The position numbers and the translations under genes were made by a program. The notes under the pieces were generated by a model. It did no database searches. It was not told where the DNA came from and was given only the letters and a program-made list of their open reading frames with translations. A stretch of DNA of 7,221 nucleotides, taken from the NCBI GenBank assembly GCA_026987055.1, contig JALSNL010000419.1, forward strand, positions 1-7,221, read 5' to 3'. Positions 1 to 7,212 of this stretch are shown one piece after another. Numbering within the stretch: the stretch's first letter is position 1; every line of letters starts with the position of its first letter. This stretch comes from Melioribacteraceae bacterium. GTDB taxonomy: Bacteria; Bacteroidota; Ignavibacteria; Ignavibacteriales; Melioribacteraceae.

Positions 1-2923
1 ACCAAGGATTAACCAAACCGTTTCTTTCGGCAATTTCACCTCTGTGTTTGCTTAAATATTCATCTTGTTCAATAAAAGCATTTAAAGCATCCCATTGTGA
101 AGGATCAGCTAAATTAATGTCATTTTTATCTTTCGGAATGTAAATTAAATCGTTACCGCCGGAACCATCTCCATTAACATCGCCTGCATAAACAAATGAA
201 TATCTGTTACCGCCGGAAGTAGTGAACATATTACCTTCGGCAGTTTCTACAAATACACCAACTGTTGTAGCCATTGATTCGTTCCAATCATGTCGGTATG
301 TCATTCCACCGATTATTCTGTGTCTTTGACCAAATTGAGAATAGCTTAATTCAGGTTTATTCGGATCACCTTTTACAGGATTACCTTGAAATAAAGCTGC
401 AGCAATTTCAGTTGTAGTCATAATGTTTTTTGCATCGAGAAAACTGTATGCAATATTTGCAGATAGACCGTTAGCAAAATCTTTTCTTAATTGTGCGGTT
501 ATATTAAAGTTGTAACCTTGATCGCTATTATCAATAACATAAGCTCCAGCATCAAGACCTTGATTTGTATCGGCAACACCACCGCCAAAATAAGGACGAC
601 CATCGTTCAAAAATCTTTTTGGTAATCCAAGATTTGCATTTCTAACATAAATAGAATTGATATCTTTTGAATAAATTGCTTCTACTGTAGCAACAATATC
701 ACTTGGTAATTTAAAATCAACTCCTAAATTATTAGTCCAAACTTGAGGCCATTTAAAATCACTAGCCATTGCATTTAGATAGTAGGATTGTTGCAATTCG
801 GAATTATGATCGGTTGCAACATGTTTTGCATTTGGTGCAGGAGGTAAATTAGGATTAGCACCCGGGTTGGATATATTATTTCCAATCCAAACGAAAGGAA
901 TACGTCCTGTAAAAATACCTGTACCACCGCGTAGTTGAAGAGATCTATCTCCGTTTACATCCCAGTTAAAACCAACTCTTGGCGAAAACAGTGGAGTAGC
1001 ATCCGGTAATTTACTTTGGTCAACTGTTTCCGGTTTGTCATTTTCATCCAATAAATGTAAACTTCTGGAGAAAGGATTATCAACCGGTTCTGTAAAGTAA
1101 GTTGGCACATCAACTCTAATTCCATAAGTTAAAGAAAATTTATCGGACATTAAAAATTCATCTTGTATGTAAAAAGATAATTGTCCTACATCAATAAACT
1201 CACCTTTATACGGAACATTATCAGGTGTTACATTAGACATAAAATCTTGAGGGTGAGCCGGATCAGTAGCTGCAAAGAAATCAGCAATAGAATTGAAAGC
1301 TGTTCCACCGGGCCAAGTATTGAATCCTAACAAACCATATCTGAATAAGTTGAATGAATTAAAGAAATGGAAATACTCAAATGATGTTCCAACCGTCAAC
1401 ACATGGTTGCCTAAATAGTAACTAAAGTTATCGGTAACTTGTAAAACATCTTGGTCTAGTATATTATGAATTGAAAAAGGTTCATGCCCTAATGTTGTAT
1501 ATGTAATACCATCTTGACCAATTTCAATTGTTGGGAAAGGTCTGCTAAACGGATCTCTGAAATCTCTAAATCTGTTATAACTTGCAAAGAATTTATTAGA
1601 GAAAGTTTTGTAGTTACTTTTTAATTCCAAAGCAAAAGAACTTAATTGATTATTAATTTGATAGCCGGCCATTTTAAATGGCAAACTATTTTGGTTTGGA
1701 CCACGACCTGTATTATTGTAGCTAATAGCAAATGGATGCGGCGGTTTTTCTCTTCTGGCATTTAGATAATTATATCTTAAAGTTAAATTGTTTTGATCGT
1801 TTATATTCCAATCTAATTTCATCAATATTTTTTCATTATCAGTATGGTGCATAAAACCTTGATACGGTCCCGGATCATAATTGTAAACATCAATCATTCT
1901 TTGGCGAATTTTATCCATAACAGATGCTTGTACTCTACTTGTTCCTGCATCATTATTAGACGGATCACCATCAGTATCAGCTTTGAAATTAGTCCCTGGA
2001 TCTTCTCTTCTTTCTAATTCTCCATTTACAAAAAAGAACAATTTGTTTTTAATTATCGGACCACTAAGTGTAAAACCGTATTGCTTAAAATTTAATTCAG
2101 GGTTAAGTATTTCAGTATCGCCAATTTTATTTCCCTGCATTTTATCATTTCTAAAGAAAGTATAAACAGAACCTTTTAAGTTATTGGTACCACTTTTGGT
2201 TACGGTATTAATACCGGCACCTGTAAATCCGCCTTCTCTAACATCAAAAGGAGCTATAGATACTTGAACTTGCTCAATAGCATCGTAAGGTAATGGTTCG
2301 GCATTGGATTGACCACCTGGAGAAGGATTATCCAATCCAAAAGGATTATTAAAATAAGAGCCATCTACCGAATAATTATTATACAACCAGTTTTTACCTC
2401 CAAAGCTAAAGTTACCATCACTTCTGGGGTCTAATCTTGTTAAATCGCGTGTACTTCTTTTAATAGTTGGTAATGCTTTAACTTGATCAGGATTGATATA
2501 AGTTGAAGCACCGGTTCTATCACTATTCATTAAATCGTTTTTCTTAGCTGTTACAACCAACTCGTCTAATTTAACAGATTCTTTTGATAATCTAAAATCA
2601 AGTTTTAATGTTTGACCGATGTTTAAGAAAATCCCTTCTTCCTTTTTTGAATTATAACCTATGTAAGAAACCGTAACGGTATAAGGACCACCGATACGAA
2701 GGTTAGGTAAACTAAAAACACCGTTCCCTCTGGTTGAAGCTCCGTACCTTGTACCGCTAGGTTCGTGAACTGCAATTACATTAGCTCCGGGTAATGGTTC
2801 GCCATTTGTATCAAAAACAAAACCATTGATTTTAGCAGTAGTTACACCCTGTGCATTTACAATGGTGCTGCTAAAAATAAAAACGAAACTAATTAGAAAA
2901 ATAAGTAATCGTTGTTTTTTCAT
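1..2923 (-). CDS. TonB-dependent outer-membrane receptor, Oar-like, with N-terminal CarboxypepD_reg-like domain (C-terminus cut off by window edge)
   Basis: Partial gene: 974 whole codons read without a stop from the ATG at 2923 down to the left edge. The product should be a TonB/ExbBD-energised outer-membrane beta-barrel. Residues 1-24 are a signal peptide (KK start, long hydrophobic run, cleavage after VNA, mature protein starting QG). Residues about 30-113 are a carboxypeptidase-regulatory-like beta-sandwich (INGFVFDTNGEPLPGANV, SYIGY). KLDELVVTAK at 118-127 resembles the TonB-box/plug entry of Bacteroidota receptors. The plug is about 130-245 (YSVDGSYFNNPFG, EQVQVSIAPFDVREGGFTGA, INTVTKSGTN), and the rest is barrel. 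D915-VNGDG followed by NDLIYIP (925-930) is typical of Oar-like proteins, as is the ERNGLVNPW near the break. Related proteins run to about 1000-1100 residues, so only the last strands should be missing. An in-frame ATG lies six codons upstream (2941-2939), but AGAAAGGAG at 2937-2929 sits five bases before the 2923 ATG, so that start is chosen. Substrate is unknown; no SusD-like partner is visible. Family assignment is firm, function beyond transport or adhesion is not. Confidence 0.94.
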   Translation of the reverse strand, partial: MKKQRLLIFLISFVFIFSSTIVNAQGVTTAKINGFVFDTNGEPLPGANVIAVHEPSGTRYGASTRGNGVFSLPNLRIGGPYTVTVSYIGYNSKKEEGIFLNIGQTLKLDFRLSKESVKLDELVVTAKKNDLMNSDRTGASTYINPDQVKALPTIKRSTRDLTRLDPRSDGNFSFGGKNWLYNNYSVDGSYFNNPFGLDNPSPGGQSNAEPLPYDAIEQVQVSIAPFDVREGGFTGAGINTVTKSGTNNLKGSVYTFFRNDKMQGNKIGDTEILNPELNFKQYGFTLSGPIIKNKLFFFVNGELERREDPGTNFKADTDGDPSNNDAGTSRVQASVMDKIRQRMIDVYNYDPGPYQGFMHHTDNEKILMKLDWNINDQNNLTLRYNYLNARREKPPHPFAISYNNTGRGPNQNSLPFKMAGYQINNQLSSFALELKSNYKTFSNKFFASYNRFRDFRDPFSRPFPTIEIGQDGITYTTLGHEPFSIHNILDQDVLQVTDNFSYYLGNHVLTVGTSFEYFHFFNSFNLFRYGLLGFNTWPGGTAFNSIADFFAATDPAHPQDFMSNVTPDNVPYKGEFIDVGQLSFYIQDEFLMSDKFSLTYGIRVDVPTYFTEPVDNPFSRSLHLLDENDKPETVDQSKLPDATPLFSPRVGFNWDVNGDRSLQLRGGTGIFTGRIPFVWIGNNISNPGANPNLPPAPNAKHVATDHNSELQQSYYLNAMASDFKWPQVWTNNLGVDFKLPSDIVATVEAIYSKDINSIYVRNANLGLPKRFLNDGRPYFGGGVADTNQGLDAGAYVIDNSDQGYNFNITAQLRKDFANGLSANIAYSFLDAKNIMTTTEIAAALFQGNPVKGDPNKPELSYSQFGQRHRIIGGMTYRHDWNESMATTVGVFVETAEGNMFTTSGGNRYSFVYAGDVNGDGSGGNDLIYIPKDKNDINLADPSQWDALNAFIEQDEYLSKHRGEIAERNGLVNPW

Positions 2924-2928
2924 AGATA

Positions 2929-2937
2929 CTCCTTTCT
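2929..2937 (-). promoter_or_regulatory. Shine-Dalgarno of the TonB-dependent receptor
   Basis: Read on the minus strand this is AGAAAGGAG, five bases before the ATG at 2923. It decides between two in-frame ATGs: the upstream one (2941-2939) is immediately 5' of this motif and has no comparable site of its own. Confidence 0.8.
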
Positions 2938-3162
2938 GCATTTATTGGTGAATAAAAACTATTGGTTAAAAAGTTTCTTAACTTAAAAAATATTGAAGTA
3001 TTTACCAAATAGATTTTTTGTCTAAATTTTAATATATAGTCTTCGAAAATACTTTAATAATATTATTTTTAATTTTTAATGATACATATTATTTTGTAAA
3101 TATTGAAAATAATTTTACTTGCATAAAAAATATAACTATAAGTTGTTTTCCTTAATTATTTA

Positions 3163-3190
3163 TTGTTATGTAATTTTACAAACCTATAAA
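3163..3190 (+). promoter_or_regulatory. Candidate promoter for the GNAT-glmS transcript
   Basis: TTGTTA at 3163-3168 and TATAAA at 3185-3190 are separated by 16 bases, a fair match to a sigma70-type -35/-10 pair. Transcription would start near 3197 and leave a leader of about 100 bases before the GNAT start. The match is by eye in AT-rich DNA, where such hexamers are common, and Bacteroidota-type sigma factors use other consensus sequences (TTTG and TAnnTTTG), so this is a candidate only. Confidence 0.3.
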
Positions 3191-3196
3191 TAGGTT
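3181..3196. promoter_or_regulatory. Perfect 16-bp inverted repeat, possible operator
   Basis: AACCTAT and ATAGGTT form seven-base perfect arms around an AA spacer. The left arm and spacer contain the candidate -10 (3185-3190), so a dimeric repressor bound here would block RNA polymerase. No regulator gene is in view to pair it with, and arms of this length can occur by chance in AT-rich DNA. Confidence 0.3.
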
Positions 3197-3261
3197 ATGC
3201 CTAATGATATACTAAAACCAATTTATGTTAGTTTGGTATTAAATTAAGTTACTCTAATAGT

Positions 3262-3275
3262 TGTTTACATAAACA
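3262..3275. promoter_or_regulatory. 14-bp inverted repeat upstream of the GNAT gene
   Basis: TGTTTA and TAAACA form perfect six-base arms around a CA spacer, 20 bases before the GNAT start codon. The spacing (two-base centre) matches that of the palindrome at 3181-3196 but the sequence is different. It could be an operator or a small leader hairpin; chance is a real alternative. Confidence 0.22.
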
Positions 3276-3295
3276 TTTTTCTATTTATTTATATT

Positions 3296-4003
3296 ATGAA
3301 AAAATTAGAAGACGAAGTTTTGACAAATAATAACTTAGTTGCCTTAGCAAAGAGTATTTATGAAGAAGCAAAAGCAATGGGTTTTACATCAACTGATTAT
3401 GTGAAACTTGTTAATTCAATACTAAGTTTCACAATGCTAAAAAACGAGGAACCTACAACTGATAAAAAAGATAAACTTGATAATTCGGTGGTTAAAGAGC
3501 TTCCGATTATTAGCGAAAACTTAATAATTAGAAAATATAGCAAGGAAACAGATAGAGAAGTATTAAAAAGCTGGTTAACGGATGAAAAAAGTAAATTATT
3601 TTTACTTTCCAGAACTTCAGCAAATAATTTGGATATTGATAAATTGGATAATGATGAAAGTCATTTATTTGGATTGGTTACTCTTAGAAATGGTACCCCA
3701 ATTGGATTACTTGCACTACTTAATATAGATAAAAAAAATAAAAAAGCGGAAATGCGTAAACTTATCGGTAATTCGGAATACCGTGGGAGAGGTTTTGCAA
3801 AAGAAGCAACAAGATTGTGGATAGATTATTGCATAAATGTTTTTGAACTAAAAAAAATATATATAAATACGCTTGAAATTAATATTAAAAATATTTCTTT
3901 AAATAGACATCTTGGTTTTAAAATTGAAGGTGTATTAAAAAATGAATGCTATATTGATGGAAAACATTACGATGTTTTCAGAATGGCGTATTATAAAAAT
4001 TGA
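3296..4003 (+). CDS. GNAT-family N-acetyltransferase (RimJ/RimL-like) with helical N-terminal extension
   Basis: Predicted cytoplasmic acetyl-CoA-dependent N-acetyltransferase, 235 residues. The GNAT fold occupies about residues 72-233, starting ENLIIRKYS (74-82). The acetyl-CoA pyrophosphate loop is R163-G-R-G166-F-A168, fitting the (R/Q)xxGx(G/A) signature within a strand-helix motif (EMRKLIG then AKEATRLWIDYCI). Motif B is N200-ISLNRHLGFKIEG, followed by YIDGKHYDVFRM, the ending usual in RimJ-, RimL- and PseH-like enzymes. Residues 1-70 are not part of the fold: about 12-48 look alpha-helical (LVALAKSIYEEAKAMGF, YVKLVNSILSF), then a charged, probably flexible linker (50-66). GNATs of this group are usually about 160-190 residues, so the extension is extra. 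ATG 3296 is the first start after an in-frame TAA at 3245; it has no Shine-Dalgarno, unlike glmS. The gene precedes glmS by 44 bases without a terminator, so co-transcription is likely. Substrate (protein N-terminus, amino sugar or antibiotic-like amine) is unresolved. Confidence 0.85.
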   Translation: MKKLEDEVLTNNNLVALAKSIYEEAKAMGFTSTDYVKLVNSILSFTMLKNEEPTTDKKDKLDNSVVKELPIISENLIIRKYSKETDREVLKSWLTDEKSKLFLLSRTSANNLDIDKLDNDESHLFGLVTLRNGTPIGLLALLNIDKKNKKAEMRKLIGNSEYRGRGFAKEATRLWIDYCINVFELKKIYINTLEINIKNISLNRHLGFKIEGVLKNECYIDGKHYDVFRMAYYKN

Positions 4004-4034
4004 TATTAAAAAGAGATAGTAATTAAAAGATAAT

Positions 4035-4042
4035 AAAGGAGA
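4035..4042 (+). promoter_or_regulatory. Shine-Dalgarno of glmS
   Basis: AAAGGAGA lies five bases before the ATG at 4048 and is the strongest ribosome binding site on the plus strand. With an in-frame TAA at 4024 it fixes the start, which must expose Cys2 as the new N-terminal residue. Confidence 0.8.
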
Positions 4043-4047
4043 ATTTT

Positions 4048-5880
4048 ATGTGCGGAATTGTTGGATACATTGGGGAAGATAATTGTGTGCCTATCATTTT
4101 AACCGGTTTAAAACGCCTTGAATACAGAGGATATGATTCTGCCGGTATTGGAATGCTTGTAAATGATAAATGTTATATTCAAAAAAGCGTTGGTAAAGTG
4201 GCGGTTTTAGAAGAAATTTTAGAAGCTGGTGCAGTAAGTTCTTCAATAGGTATCGGCCATACAAGATGGGCAACCCATGGTGGTCCCAGTTCGGAAAATG
4301 CACATCCTCATTTTAATGAAGACAGATCTATTTCTTTAATTCATAATGGAATTATTGAAAACTATTCCGTACTTAAAAAAGAACTATTGGCCGAGGGGTA
4401 TCAATTTGTAAGTGAAACCGATACGGAAGTAATAGTGCATTTAATTGATAAATTTGTTAAAAAAGGTAATTCATTATTTAGGGCTACTCGCAAAGCATTA
4501 GCTGAAGTTGAGGGAGCTTACGGTTTATGTGTAATTTCCAATAAAGAACCGGATAAAATTGTTGTTGCCCGTAAAGGTTCTCCTTTGGTTATAGGAATAG
4601 GGAACGGTGCTAATTTTGTAGCTTCAGATGTTACACCTTTAATAGAACATACTAGTAAAGTTATTTATTTAGACGACAATGAAGTTGCCGAAGTATATAA
4701 AGATAAAATAAGAACAAAAACAATAACCGATGAAGAAATAATTAAAGAAATCCAAGAAGTAAAAATGAACTTGGATGAAATTAGCAAAGGTGGTTATAAA
4801 CACTTTATGCTTAAAGAAATTATGGAACAACCGGAATCAATTAGGAATTCCATGCGAGGAAGATTCCTTTATGAATTCGGAACAGCAAGATTAGGAGGAT
4901 TAAGAACTGTTCAAGATAGAATTGCAAATTCCAAAAGAATAATTATTTCAGCTTGTGGAACTTCTTGGCATGCCGGATTGGTAGGAGAATATATGCTCGA
5001 ACAATTTACCGGAATACCTGTTGAAGTTGAATATGCTTCCGAATTTAGATATAGAAATCCAATTGTTGATAAAAATGATACGATGATTTTTATATCACAA
5101 AGCGGTGAAACTGCGGATACTCTTGCAGCTATGCTGGAAGCTAAAAGAAGAGGAGCATTAGTACTTGGTTTGGTAAACGGAGTTGGTAGTTCAATTGCAC
5201 GTGAAAGTGATGCAGGTGTTTATATTCATGCCGGTCCGGAAATTGGTGTAGCTTCTACAAAAGCATTCACTTCTCAATTGGTAGTTTTAGCGCTAATTAC
5301 GTTATTAATTGGTCGTAAAAAACATATGAGCCAAATTGATGGTCAAAAAATTATTGATGAAATGCAAACAATACCTGATAAAGTGGAAGAAATATTAAAA
5401 CTGAATGAACAAATAGAGAAAATAGCAGAAGAATTTGTTGATGCAAAAAACTTTCTTTACTTAGGGCGAGGATATAATTTCCCTGTAGCTCTGGAGGGCG
5501 CCCTAAAACTTAAAGAAATATCGTATATTCACGCAGAAGGGTATCCTGCAGCCGAAATGAAACATGGACCTATTGCACTTATTGATGAAAATATGCCTGC
5601 AATATTTTTGGCACCAAAAGATTCTGTTTACGATAAAATTATTAGTAATATAGAAGAAGTTAAAGCACGTAAAGGAAAAATAATCGCTATTGCTTCGGTT
5701 AGAGATAATACAATTGATTCATTAGTTGATTATACTATTAAAATACCGGATACAATTAGAATGTTAATGCCTATTCTAAATGTAATTCCATTACAATTAT
5801 TAGCTTATCATATAGCAGTTAAAAAAGGTTTGGATGTTGACCAACCTAGGAATTTGGCAAAAAGTGTAACAGTTGAGTAA
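4048..5880 (+). CDS. glmS: Glutamine--fructose-6-phosphate aminotransferase (isomerizing)
   Basis: Cytoplasmic enzyme making glucosamine-6-phosphate from fructose-6-phosphate and glutamine, the entry step to UDP-GlcNAc for peptidoglycan and LPS. It is 610 residues, the usual full length. The N-terminal class II glutamine amidotransferase domain (2-about 230) begins with catalytic Cys2 (CGIVGYIG), which becomes the N-terminal nucleophile after Met removal, and holds R74 in HTRWATHG, the oxyanion pair N100-G101 (HNGIIENY) and D125 in SETDTEV. The isomerase half has two SIS domains. The first carries C304-GTS, S350-QSGET and S403-TK (VASTKAFTSQ). The second carries the GRGYNFPVALEGALKLKE helix with E490, KHGPIAL around H506, and the C-terminal tail DQPRNLAKSVTVE with the fructose-6-phosphate lysine K605. 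All key residues are present, so it should be active. It is the second gene of a likely two-gene unit and is followed by an intrinsic terminator. No glmS ribozyme is apparent in the 44-base gap upstream. Confidence 0.98.
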   Translation: MCGIVGYIGEDNCVPIILTGLKRLEYRGYDSAGIGMLVNDKCYIQKSVGKVAVLEEILEAGAVSSSIGIGHTRWATHGGPSSENAHPHFNEDRSISLIHNGIIENYSVLKKELLAEGYQFVSETDTEVIVHLIDKFVKKGNSLFRATRKALAEVEGAYGLCVISNKEPDKIVVARKGSPLVIGIGNGANFVASDVTPLIEHTSKVIYLDDNEVAEVYKDKIRTKTITDEEIIKEIQEVKMNLDEISKGGYKHFMLKEIMEQPESIRNSMRGRFLYEFGTARLGGLRTVQDRIANSKRIIISACGTSWHAGLVGEYMLEQFTGIPVEVEYASEFRYRNPIVDKNDTMIFISQSGETADTLAAMLEAKRRGALVLGLVNGVGSSIARESDAGVYIHAGPEIGVASTKAFTSQLVVLALITLLIGRKKHMSQIDGQKIIDEMQTIPDKVEEILKLNEQIEKIAEEFVDAKNFLYLGRGYNFPVALEGALKLKEISYIHAEGYPAAEMKHGPIALIDENMPAIFLAPKDSVYDKIISNIEEVKARKGKIIAIASVRDNTIDSLVDYTIKIPDTIRMLMPILNVIPLQLLAYHIAVKKGLDVDQPRNLAKSVTVE

Positions 5881-5941
5881 ATTAATATCTTGCTAAATGT
5901 CTGTATAAAAATTATATTTTAATGTATAAAAAGTAAATATT

Positions 5942-5972
5942 ATGACCGCCGCAAAGCGGTCATTCTTTTTTT
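5942..5972 (+). terminator. Rho-independent terminator after glmS
   Basis: ATGACCGC (5942-5949) and GCGGTCAT (5956-5963) form a perfect eight-base, GC-rich stem with a six-base loop (CGCAAA), followed by TC and seven Ts (5966-5972). It sits 61 bases after the glmS stop and separates the GNAT-glmS unit from the carbamate kinase gene. Confidence 0.88.
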
Positions 5973-5977
5973 ATAAT
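5972..5977 (+). promoter_or_regulatory. Possible -10 element of the carbamate kinase promoter
   Basis: TATAAT directly at the end of the terminator's T tract, about 30 bases before the ATG at 6007, would give a short leader. There is no recognisable -35 at normal spacing, which would fall inside the terminator stem, so this may be chance. A promoter is nevertheless expected somewhere between the terminator and the gene, or just upstream of the terminator. Confidence 0.25.
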
Positions 5978-6006
5978 TTTTCCAGAATAAATTAATTGAG
6001 TAAAAC

Positions 6007-6951
6007 ATGAATAAAAAATTAGCAGTAATTGCTTTCGGAGGAAATGCTCTTTTAAGAGGAAATGAAGCAGGCACTATTGAACAACAAGAAGAACATACAT
6101 TTGAAACATGCAAACAATTGGTTGGACTATTAGAAAATAATTATAATATTATTATTACTCATGGCAACGGTCCGCAAGTGGGTAATATTTTATTACGAAA
6201 CGAAGCCGGATTTGAAAAATATAAAATACCACAAATGCCTATGGATATTTGCGTAGCCGATTCACAAGGTGGAATTGGTTATATGATTGAGAGACAAATG
6301 CGCAATGTATTAAATGAAGTTAAAATCAAAAAAGAAGTTATTACTCTAGTTACACAAGTTCGTGTTGATAAAAATGATCCGGCATTTGAAAATCCCACAA
6401 AACCTGTAGGAGCATTTTACTTAAAGGAAGAAGCTGATTTACTAGCCAAAGCAAATAATTGGACATTCAAAAAAGATCCTAGAAATAGAGGATGGCGAAA
6501 AGTTGTAGCATCTCCGGCACCTATTGAAGTTATGAATTACAGAGTTATTAAATCATTAGCAAATAGAGGAAGAATTGTAATTGCCGTTGGTGGTGGTGGA
6601 GTTCCGGTTTACCGTCATAGCAACGGTTATCTGGAAGCTATTGAAGCGGTAATTGATAAAGATCTAGCATCATCATTATTAGCAAAAGAAATTAAAGCGG
6701 ACGCATTTTATATTATCACCGATGTTCCTAAAGTTTATATCAATTTCAATAAAAAAAATCAAAAAGCTTTAGGTAAAATAAAAGTTAGTACCGCTAAAAG
6801 ATATCTTGAAAAAGGAGAATTTGCTGCCGGTAGTATGGCACCTAAAATTAAAGCTGCTATTGATTTTGTACAAAACGGAGGTAAGGAAAGCGTAATTACT
6901 AATGCCGATAGTTTAGCCAAAAATAATTGTGGAACTAGAATTATAGCATAG
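6007..6951 (+). CDS. arcC: Carbamate kinase
   Basis: Cytoplasmic amino-acid-kinase-fold enzyme of 314 residues, the normal length. It catalyses the reversible transfer between carbamoyl phosphate plus ADP and carbamate plus ATP, usually working to make ATP in arginine, agmatine or purine breakdown. Family motifs run in order: AFGGNALLRG (9-18), ITHGNGPQVGN (50-60), KPVGAFY (132-138), WRKVVASPAP (163-172), AVGGGGVPV (193-201), EAVIDKDLAS (213-222), TDVPKVYINF (238-247), GSMAPKI (275-281) and the C-terminal GTRI (309-312). K218 and K280 lie in the segments that bind phosphate and nucleotide in this family. An in-frame TAA at 6001 fixes the ATG; the ribosome binding site is weak (TTGAG, six bases ahead). 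A terminator precedes it, so it is its own transcription unit as far as visible. No arginine deiminase, ornithine or putrescine carbamoyltransferase, or transporter lies next to it here, so the pathway is open. Carbamate kinase-like carbamoyl phosphate synthetase is the main alternative name. Confidence 0.93.
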   Translation: MNKKLAVIAFGGNALLRGNEAGTIEQQEEHTFETCKQLVGLLENNYNIIITHGNGPQVGNILLRNEAGFEKYKIPQMPMDICVADSQGGIGYMIERQMRNVLNEVKIKKEVITLVTQVRVDKNDPAFENPTKPVGAFYLKEEADLLAKANNWTFKKDPRNRGWRKVVASPAPIEVMNYRVIKSLANRGRIVIAVGGGGVPVYRHSNGYLEAIEAVIDKDLASSLLAKEIKADAFYIITDVPKVYINFNKKNQKALGKIKVSTAKRYLEKGEFAAGSMAPKIKAAIDFVQNGGKESVITNADSLAKNNCGTRIIA

Positions 6952-7143
6952 TTAAAGAGTTTTCATAATTATTTTCATTCTCCATTCATTTGGTTATTAT
7001 TGTTAATTACTATTAATTTTCAATTTTCTCCTAGAAAAAAGTCTGTTAAACTATTGAGAGCAAAACATTTTTAGTCCGGTTGGTTATTTTAATTATATTA
7101 GTAACTAGTGTAGGGTTAACTATACTTTGTCGGTAAATTAGCC
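6952..7143. other. AT-rich non-coding stretch after carbamate kinase
   Basis: I see no gene, tRNA or strong terminator in these bases. The only structure is a weak imperfect hairpin (TAGTAAC at 7099-7105 against GTTAACTA at 7115-7122). Together with the repeat that follows, the gene-free stretch is 270 bases to the window end. Confidence 0.5.
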
Positions 7144-7212
7144 CTCACCCCAACCCTCTCCCAAAGGGAGAGGGAGCAGTCCCTCTCTTTTTAAGAGAGG
7201 GGTTGGGGTGAG
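7144..7212. repeat. GC-rich palindromic intergenic repeat folding as a three-way junction (REP/MITE-like)
   Basis: The element has three nested perfect stems. The outer stem pairs CTCACCCCAA (7144-7153) with TTGGGGTGAG (7203-7212), ten pairs. Hairpin 1 pairs CCCTCTCCC (7154-7162) with GGGAGAGGG (7166-7174) over an AAA loop. Hairpin 2 pairs CCCTCTCTT (7181-7189) with AAGAGAGGG (7193-7201) over a TTT loop. Only AGCAGT (7175-7180) and one G (7202) are unpaired at the junction. Its composition is quite unlike the AT-rich surroundings. Sequences beginning CCCTCACCCCAACCCTCTCC are familiar as dispersed intergenic repeats in many bacterial genomes; that this one is dispersed here is inferred, since only one copy is in the window. 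Five Ts follow (7213-7217), so on the plus strand it could also end the carbamate kinase transcript, about 190 bases past the stop. Confidence 0.75.

Larger units (their letters stand above)
2924..3295. other. Divergent intergenic region between the receptor and the GNAT-glmS unit
   Basis: These 372 bases separate two genes transcribed away from each other and must hold both promoters. I see no open frame, tRNA or RNA gene here. The stretch is dominated by A and T runs. Two palindromes stand out, at 3181-3196 and 3262-3275, with a plausible sigma70-like promoter at 3163-3190 overlapping the first. For the receptor direction I found no convincing promoter: TAGACA with an 18-base spacer to TACTTC (minus strand, about 3023-2994) is a weak match only. 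Confidence 0.7.

Noticed and set aside
1983..2165. 60-codon open frame on the plus strand
   Set aside because: It lies wholly inside the receptor gene on the opposite strand, has no ribosome binding site and no recognisable protein character. The receptor frame through it is continuous and has family motifs.
1..2923. Frameshift or pseudogene in the receptor
   Set aside because: I read the reverse frame through all 974 codons without a stop and the motifs stay in register. The missing end is due to the window edge.
2924..2941. Upstream in-frame ATG at 2941-2939 as the receptor start
   Set aside because: It would place the strong Shine-Dalgarno inside the coding region and put extra residues (MQKGVS) before an otherwise standard signal peptide starting MKKQR.
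4004..4047. glmS ribozyme/riboswitch
   Set aside because: The gap is only 44 bases, far too short for the ribozyme core, and that element is known mainly from Firmicutes.
4094..4303. 69-codon open frame on the minus strand
   Set aside because: It is antisense to the glutaminase domain of glmS, whose catalytic motifs are intact across this stretch. Nothing supports its translation.
7144..7212. CRISPR repeat or phage attachment site
   Set aside because: There is one copy only, with no spacers, no cas genes, and no integrase or tRNA next to it. The pattern is hairpins rather than direct repeats.
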